Source of the DNA: Cylindrodendrum hubeiense
Taxonomy: Eukaryota > Ascomycota > Sordariomycetes > Hypocreales > Nectriaceae
Direction of reading: 5' to 3'
DNA: 64,000 nucleotides
NCBI GenBank assembly: GCA_014621425.1
Contig: JAANBB010000150.1
Span: forward strand, 18,123-82,122
Below are positions 57,280-64,000 of this stretch, piece by piece; the first letter of the stretch is position 1, and every line of letters starts with the position of its first letter. Both the position numbers and the translations under genes were made by a program. The notes beneath the pieces were generated by a model that searched no databases, was not told the origin of the DNA, and worked only from the letters and a program-made list of their open reading frames with translations.

Positions 57280-60201
57280 CGGGCTTTACGCACGTACGCA
57301 CGCATGGAACCCACCATCGATCGATGGGATCGAGAAAGTCGCCAGAGCAGCTGGGTCTCTTGCCTCTCAGGCGTCGGCGGTCGGCCACCCCTGCCCTGCC
57401 CTGCCTTGCCCTTGCCTTGCGAAAATCCCAAGCTCCAAGCTCCCGCTCCCAGCGTGTGGGAGCGACCGGGGGCAGTTCGACCGTGGTGGAGAGGGCGCAG
57501 AGGAGGTGGGGATGGGAGTGGGTCTGGCGTGGGTCGGACGTGGGTCGGTGTGGGTGGGGCCATCTCCCCAGGGACATGGGTGTGTTGACACGGCCGACAG
57601 GGGAGCCAAGGGCTTTTGGTGGGCTTTTGCTTGACTTTTGCTTGACTTTTGCCTGGACTCTTGGGGCAAGGCGGGCAAGGGCAGGGGCTCCACCAAGGGT
57701 CCGACCAGGGGCGCAACTGCCTCCAAAAGCGTGCAACCCCTCTTGGCTGTCTTGGCCATTAGGCCTTTTCGCCTTCGGGGTCGGTACCCTAGCCCTTGCA
57801 GGGATCATCTCCCTTGTACGTTGCTCTGAATGGCCTCCACTCGCCACTGAGTCCACAAGTCCACAGTCCACACAGTCCGCAGGTAGCACGAGCCCGCCCG
57901 CGTGTTTGGCCTGACATCCATCCACATTTTTGGGACTCCAGCTGGGAACGTCGCCTGGTAGGCAGGGCAGCACTGACAGTTCGCGTCCCAAACAAGCACA
58001 TAATCATGTCAATCACCAGCTTCGCGTCGCCGCGCAGCACATCACAGCCTTGTCCGTCGCACCACCGCTGCCCGGTCCCCCGAGTCGCCCGAAATCTTGC
58101 TGACCCTCCCTCTCTCTCCCTGGTCCGGGTGCATCCAAGGACTACGACGACAGCTTCCTGTCGGCTGTTGTCGCGAGATGCACACACATGTTTCGAATTC
58201 GCCCGTTTTTCGCGCCATTGTTGTTCCAAATGTCCCATCTCGCTCCCAGGCCCGGTCTTCTCAACTCGCCATCTCGCAGCACACAGTAAATGCGACGCCG
58301 GTCGGCCATGTCGGTCGCGACTGAGCGCGTCAGCTTACAGATACGGAACGATACTCCGGTGCCTGGACCCCGACTTCCCGCCCGTAATCTCGATCCCTAC
58401 TCTCCGTCGATGCTGTAGACTGGTGTAAACCACTAGTCAGCGTCATAGTGACGGATGACGGGGACCGCACCTTGCGCACCAGCCCAGTCGAGTGGGAGCC
58501 GAGAGCCCCAAGACCCCTTTGACCCTCTGGTCACACCATGGTGACGTCAAGCTCATGACAGCAAGTCGTCAGCCTGGACCCTGACATCCCTTGGCGCAGG
58601 GAACCTTCAGCGCTCCGCATTTGATGTTGATATCAAGCCGGCGCGCAGGAAGCAGTCAATCATGCAGGGCTCTCCTCGCCAACGTCGCACTCAGGAAGAC
58701 CCCGGCACTCCAATCTATGACTCCGGGGCGCCGCCCGTTTGTCAAAAGATCCAAACGTCCCATTCGGCAGACGCATTGAGGTCTGATCAAGGGTTCAAAG
58801 GCAAGGATAGAGGCGGAGTTAACACGGACTGGCTGATTGATAATTAAGCGGCCATCTCTGTCAGCACGAATTAGGTTTCCCACCAAGGCAAACTGGACGA
58901 GCCAACCAGAGAGGGGTCGCATTGTCAAGCCTCGCAGACCGAATGGAAAAGAAAGTCGCCGTCGTGGCGAAAAGCGGAATCGAGCCTTAAGGTCTGGGCG
59001 CCTAAAAAGGTCCCCAGCTCGTAGCGTAGCCTCTTGTTCTTTGTCCCCCCTCCATGGGGAAGGCACCGTCGTTGGCGGGCGCCGAGAAGGGGACGGTGAG
59101 GAGCCAACAGACCCGCCTAACGTTAGGCGGGCCCACCCTGAAGCTCTCCGACGGATAGTGGCTACAGTGGGTGGAGGCAGCGGGGGCGGGCAAAGTCCCC
59201 TGGGGCGTTTCCGCTCCAAGGGTCGCTCCCAGGGTCCCTCCAGAACTCCAGGGCGCCTCAGTTCCTCTCTCAGGTCCCGGACGCCCCCAGCCAATAATCG
59301 GACAGATCGGGGAAAAACCGAGAAGGTGGGCAGTTTGACCGGCGCCGGCTCCAACACAAGCATTGCTGCACCTGCACGAGCATCAGTCATCCAGGCGCCG
59401 GCCGGTACCAGCACCAGCGCCAGCGCCAGTGTCAGTGCCACCCGTGGAGAAGCGCAGCAGTCGGTATTACATACGATACGATAGGAACATGTAATCAATC
59501 GCCTTCGCCGCTCGCCGGTAGCCGGGGCCCGGTGCGAAACGAAACGACGAGCCCGCCGCGCCTTGATTCCGCCTTTGTTTGGCACGGCTCGCCTGTGCGA
59601 CGCCGTCTCCGAGCCTCCGAGGCCCAGGGCTCTGTGCTCCCGTCTAGCCGACGCCATGGACTCGAGCACGTCGACAATAACAGCTCACATGCACTGTCCA
59701 GAGCACTAGGGAGCAAACTCGGAAACTCTATCTCTCCAAACTTTGCGTCCCTCGACGCCCTCAACGCCCTCGACGCCCTCAACACCTTCAGCGCCCTGTC
59801 TTTTCGGCGCGGAGGAGGCCCGGGGCCGACTGACTGGTCGTCTGGCGAGCTGCGGAGTACCTGGCGAATTATCTGGCGAGTTATCTGGCGAGCAACTGGG
59901 CCAGTTACCTGGCGGTGACCTTTGGAACAGGGGTCCTTCTTGGAACCATCCTTTGTCAACCTCGGTACGTATCTGCACCTATCCCCACCGGCCGCCGCTA
60001 CTGTACAATGTGTGCTATTGTTGTGCTGTGCTACTCTGCTACTGTCCTCTGCTCCTCTGCGTCTGCTTCCGGCGGACGCCATCCAGAGGTCCCCGTTGGC
60101 TGATGTCCCCGCCCCGTCCATACCTTGCCAACCTTGGCGAGACCAACCTTGGTCGCTCTTTGGATTACCCTGGCCTGACAAAGACCCTCGAGACACACTG
60201 G

Positions 60202-60274
60202 CGCACTACACACTACAGGCACACTACAGACACGCTACAGGCACACTACAGACACGCTACAGACACGCTGCAGC
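60202..60274. repeat. 11-bp tandem repeat GRCACRCTACA
   Basis: About six imperfect units alternating GGCACACTACA and GACACGCTACA with 11-bp period. Not part of a supported gene. Confidence 0.8.
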
Positions 60275-63200
60275 GCTAGAGACACATCCTACACGTCCTC
60301 GACGTCCTTGACGTCCTTGGTGGCCGGTGAGGCGCTCTGGGGATGCCATTCTTGCACAACACCATGGCTCGGCGGATGCTTATCTTGCTCATCTCCGCCC
60401 TGCTTCGATGACGGCACATTGACTCTGCCAGGGTGCCGTCCTGATGAACCCTTCCCAAACCCTGTATTGGATCACCCCTCGGTCGATTTGCTCCGGCTCG
60501 TGCCCCTCTTCCTGTCGCCGTGTCGTGCACCCAGCCGTGTCGCAAGTTTTCAGGGTCCTACGCGTTACCCGTTGACAGAAGCCACCAGCACGCCAAACGT
60601 CACCACATTTGGCCACTACATTTGACCATCACATTTGGCCACCACCTTGGTCACCCTCTGGTTATCCATCGCTCAAGCTCGATACGGCTTCGTGCAGCGC
60701 CCGCAACCGACGGTGCCTTACTCCCTCCCCCCCCCCACTCCGGCTACACCCCAAAATGCGACTGAGATGCGCACATGAACCGATCGTTCCGGGCACGTAA
60801 CAGTAGAACCAGACCGGCCTGCTGAGCTGAGCGGGAACTACAGACTACGCCGTGTGGGTGTAAGCCCCGCAATTCAAAAGCTATGAAGGAAAGCCAGGAG
60901 TGAACCCACGGCTTTGCTAACTCCGGGGTCCGGCCAGATGACGAGCAATTGGGTGCGAAAGGTCCTTGTCGTCATCGCCTGCTTGCTTGCTTGCTTGTTC
61001 CGTTCCCGACAAAATTCGGGCCCCAACGTTGCAGAAACGCCGGGACCACGACTAGCCCAATGGCCCGAACGGCCTTGCCGCTTAGTCGTATCTTGCATGG
61101 CTGGGACCACTTGGAGCTGGACTGCTAAACTGTACGGCTGTACTACGTACAACCACGATGGCGTTTCAAACCCGCCATCTGAGGCGCGGGACAGCTGGGA
61201 GGGGGGTGAACTCAAGACAAGCCGAATCGACCTAAATCAAGACGAGCCCAGGTTTGGGTACGGAGTACACGACGGACGGACCCGGTTTCCAGGATATCGG
61301 GGCCCCGTCATGGCAGCTGTGGGCACGGCATAGAGTCAACGAAGTTCGCTCGAGATCTCAACTTTCGCGGGGGATCGGCTCTCTGCTTGGTCCTGGGTCT
61401 AGCTTGCATGCCTTGTGGGTACTCATCCAGCCTCACGCGCGCCCCCGCCCGTGTGGCTCGCGGGGCCCCCCTCCGTCCCCGGACCGACTTGGAGAAGAGG
61501 GTGTTCCTAGCGGGTCGTGAGGTCTCATCGATCTCACAATCACAGAAGGGACCCAAGCAAGGGCAAGAAGTCTCAGCGTGCGCCCGAGGGGCTCTCAACA
61601 TGTGGCGGGCCCCTCCGATTCTTTGTTCAAACCGCCACTTTGCCCGGACAGATGCGGCCAGCAGAGGAAACCAACGGCAACTGGGCGACGAGGTCATGGC
61701 TGACTACCGTATCACACACACACCTTTACGCCATCCGTCCTTGGCATTGATTGTCAGGTACCATCCACCCGGAGAGGGTGGCTTGACCGGCCGAGACGGA
61801 GTTGACTCAAGAGCTCAGGACAGGGATACCAACTGCTTGCTAGAGCCTCAACGGAACTGGTCCAGCTCAACACCAGCATGGACGCTCTGGAGACTCATTC
61901 GGTATCGTGCCTCTCGGTGCTCCCACCTCACACTAGCCAACGTCCAGACCCTTATTTACATGGTGTCATAGGTTACGTCGAGCCGAACATCACAATCCAC
62001 TCCCTGCCTCAATCCCAGTCATTTGTTGGGAGTTTCCCCGAGCTCATTCAAAAATCACACATGGAAATCAAACCCCAGGTCACACCATTTTCTTATCCGA
62101 ATTCCAGCCTATGGGATGGGATCTTAGACTTTGTTCCGAATGAAGAACGATGGTGCCTCCTTAAACGTGGCACCAAAGTGCAAGTTACACAGAGCGTCAC
62201 GAGGTAAGGCTGTCAACCAGGGCTCCGCCTTATCCTTGTTCCTTCTTTACTTTTTGCTTCCCTTGCAGGAAAACAGAAGACGGTCCAGCCCCTGACGTGC
62301 TGATTCCCCGCCTACTGAGCCATCGTGGTATTTCCACGTCATAGTGTTGTCATTGTCTCTGTCTCTCTCCTGCTGTACGTGCTCGTGGAAAAGAAAACAT
62401 TAGAGTTGTGCTGGCTGCATGGCCAATAAATAACCTTCTTGCCCATAGCAAGTCATCTATCCACCAAGAACAGTGTCTCCGGCTTATATCCTCTGGGTCT
62501 GGTCTCAGCTCATGCAATGCCTGCAGTGGCGATTCGCTCATTGTTGAACGAATAACAGGCTGCAGGTCATAGCTTGCAACCATGTCCTTGAGGAGCACGT
62601 GTGGATCGTCCAACACTCAATATCAATATCCCTTCATGCCATCAGACCTACGGCCGCACTAAGTTGCTTCCTTCTCAATGCAAAGAACGATGGAAGATTA
62701 TGATCGGCCGACCCTACCCAGGGATATGGTCAAGATGGAGTGAGAATCAAGATGCCGAAGCAAAGCGGCCTTTGACAGGCGCCAATTGACGGGAGGATTC
62801 CGCACTACCTCGCATACTACGCATCTCTAGCATCTTGCTACTCCTAATCACTCGTAGCGACACTCGCGCCACAGTCCTCGCGCCTATGGAGCGCGCTGAC
62901 AGAGATATTATGTAGCGTCCTTGGGTCTCGATGGACGATGCCTCTGCAACATCGTCGTCTGGTGGTGAAAATACCCCGGTCATCGACATGCACATCAACC
63001 ACTTTCCACCCCCTACCCTCCATGTTAGACCGGTCGCAAACCCCCTCTACTGGGGGCCTGTAGATCTTATCCGCGTTTCTTCACACTAGATGCTATAGAT
63101 GTTGGCATCGCTAGTCACGTCAAACTCCCCTACCCTATACGATCGCTGTGGACATCAGACATACCAGAGAAGGATGTGGCAGATCTTAATAACTGTAATG

Positions 63201-63681
63201 GCCCGTTGTGCTTTTGGAGATCTGACATCTGCTGCTGCCTCTTGCCGTGTCACATTGACCCTCCCTCCCGGGCGATCGGAAGATGCATCGATCTACTGTC
63301 CATCGGCCAGGATCTGGGATTAACACACCCATCATCTGTTTCTTAACAAGTCTTACAAGGGACCTAGAAAAGCAATTACAATACCACATCGTCCCGTGTT
63401 TCAACAAATTTTATCATGATTGTCTCTGTTGTAGTACAGTACGGTATGGGCTAGATGCCCTACCAAGATTCTAGGAACAGTCAACTTGGTTGTTTCCCTG
63501 AACGCCTTGTTCGCCTGCAATCCTTCCCGCACCCATGACTGTCTCGTCTTAGGTATTCCTACCTCTTGGTATAGCCTCAGACTAATAATGTCGACGACGA
63601 TGCTTCTTCTTCTTCTGATGTGGTTGCTGCCCATCTGTCGTCTTCTCGCAATATATTCCAACCTATCCCTAGCATGCCTCA

Positions 63682-64000
63682 TCATGACTTGCGCGCGGCC
63701 GGGGGTCCCATCTTCGTTGACCCGGTGTCGACACGCTTGGCAGATGGCAGGTCCGGTACCTTGAAACCTTTGGATGAACCGCTGACCTGGGTGAAGGTAC
63801 CGCCCTTGAACCATCGGTCCTCCTCCGCCTTGCGTTTCTTACTGAGCTCGGCTTGCATCTTGGGATCGACGAGTTCGAGGCCTTGGACAGGCGTGAAAGC
63901 GAGGGATGAGGCGGTACCGCCCGTGGCTGAACCGATGGTGCTACCGACGCCCGACGCCCTCAAGCCCTTCCCGCGCAGGTCGATGCCCGCCGACTGGCCG
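63682..64000 (-). CDS. PRP31: Splicing factor Prp31, C-terminal end (partial)
   Basis: The frame is open from the right edge of the window to the stop at 63682, giving 105 residues of the C-terminus. GTASSLAFTPVQGLELVDPK matches the conserved Prp31 block (human PRPF31 has a very similar GTASSVAFTPLQGLEIV). It is followed by a Lys-rich helix and RWFKGGTFTQV. Prp31 bridges U4 snRNA and the U5 tri-snRNP in the spliceosome. The start and the NOP domain lie outside the window to the right. The family call depends on the short C-terminal block only. Confidence 0.85.
   Translation of the reverse strand, partial: GQSAGIDLRGKGLRASGVGSTIGSATGGTASSLAFTPVQGLELVDPKMQAELSKKRKAEEDRWFKGGTFTQVSGSSKGFKVPDLPSAKRVDTGSTKMGPPAARKS

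Larger units (their letters stand above)
55793..63681. other. 7.9-kb gene-poor region with tandem repeats
   Basis: The left 1 kb should be the C2H2 promoter. The rest has no supported gene, although long open frames exist on both strands (for example 58656-59669 and 56810-57991, minus). They are low-complexity, GC-driven and have no recognisable domain. Tandem repeats of 5, 10 and 11 bp occur at 57145-57169, 57201-57279 and 60202-60274. Confidence 0.5.

Noticed and set aside
56810..57991. Minus-strand open frame of 393 codons crossing the 10-bp repeat
   Set aside because: Much of it is a translation of simple repeats (GGGAT and TRRGCCAGTA units) and has no homology that I can see.
58656..59669. 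Minus-strand open frame of 337 codons in the gene-poor region
   Set aside because: Composition is Arg/Pro/Gly-heavy and driven by GC content. The opposite strand is open over most of the same span too.

Overview
The window is nuclear DNA of a filamentous ascomycete, most likely a Sordariomycete (Hypocreales-like). The evidence is the gene set: short GT-AG introns with CTAAC/CTGAC branch sites, a Zn2Cys6 regulator, a fungal-type Ric1, a CYP52-clan P450 and a fungal acetate kinase. The GC content is moderate to high with pyrimidine-rich leaders. Genus cannot be read from the sequence alone. There are no operons. Genes lie on both strands about 1-3 kb apart and the window looks like an ordinary chromosomal core segment. 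I see no rRNA, tRNA, CRISPR or intact transposon.

Left part (1-17 kb): NAB2 (poly(A) RNA-binding protein, minus), a secreted GH20 beta-N-acetylhexosaminidase (plus), a CYP52-clan cytochrome P450 (plus) and a class I aromatic-type aminotransferase (minus). The last two are convergent. Two small divergent multi-exon genes encoding membrane proteins of unknown function follow at 14.3-16.8 kb. They become visible only when short exons are joined.

Middle (18-45 kb): RIC1 (Rab6 GEF subunit, plus), casein kinase 2 beta (plus), a PAP2 lipid phosphate phosphatase (minus), mitochondrial ribosomal protein uL2m (minus), a mitotic B-type cyclin (plus), the THO/TREX subunit TEX1 (plus), a Zn2Cys6 transcription factor (plus), FAD synthase (plus), and a glutathione S-transferase fused to a long N-terminal region that is lysine/arginine-rich and carries a His-Pro tract (plus).

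Right part (45-64 kb): a phosphate:H+ symporter of the MFS (minus), an uncharacterised four-exon protein (plus), acetate kinase (plus), a two-finger C2H2 regulator (minus), then almost 8 kb with no gene I can support. The C-terminal end of splicing factor PRP31 (minus) runs off the right edge.

Most genes are housekeeping (mRNA export and splicing, Golgi traffic, cell cycle, translation, cofactor synthesis) with scattered metabolic genes. I see no biosynthetic cluster and no clear defence-type system. The best leads for something undescribed are the two divergent membrane-protein genes, the conserved-looking unknown at 50.8-52.2 kb, the GST fusion architecture, a 25-bp inverted repeat with a 10-nt loop at 27.1 kb, and repeated TAGGTACCT-type palindromes confined to intergenic DNA. 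Exon boundaries were derived by hand from splice consensus and reading-frame continuity.
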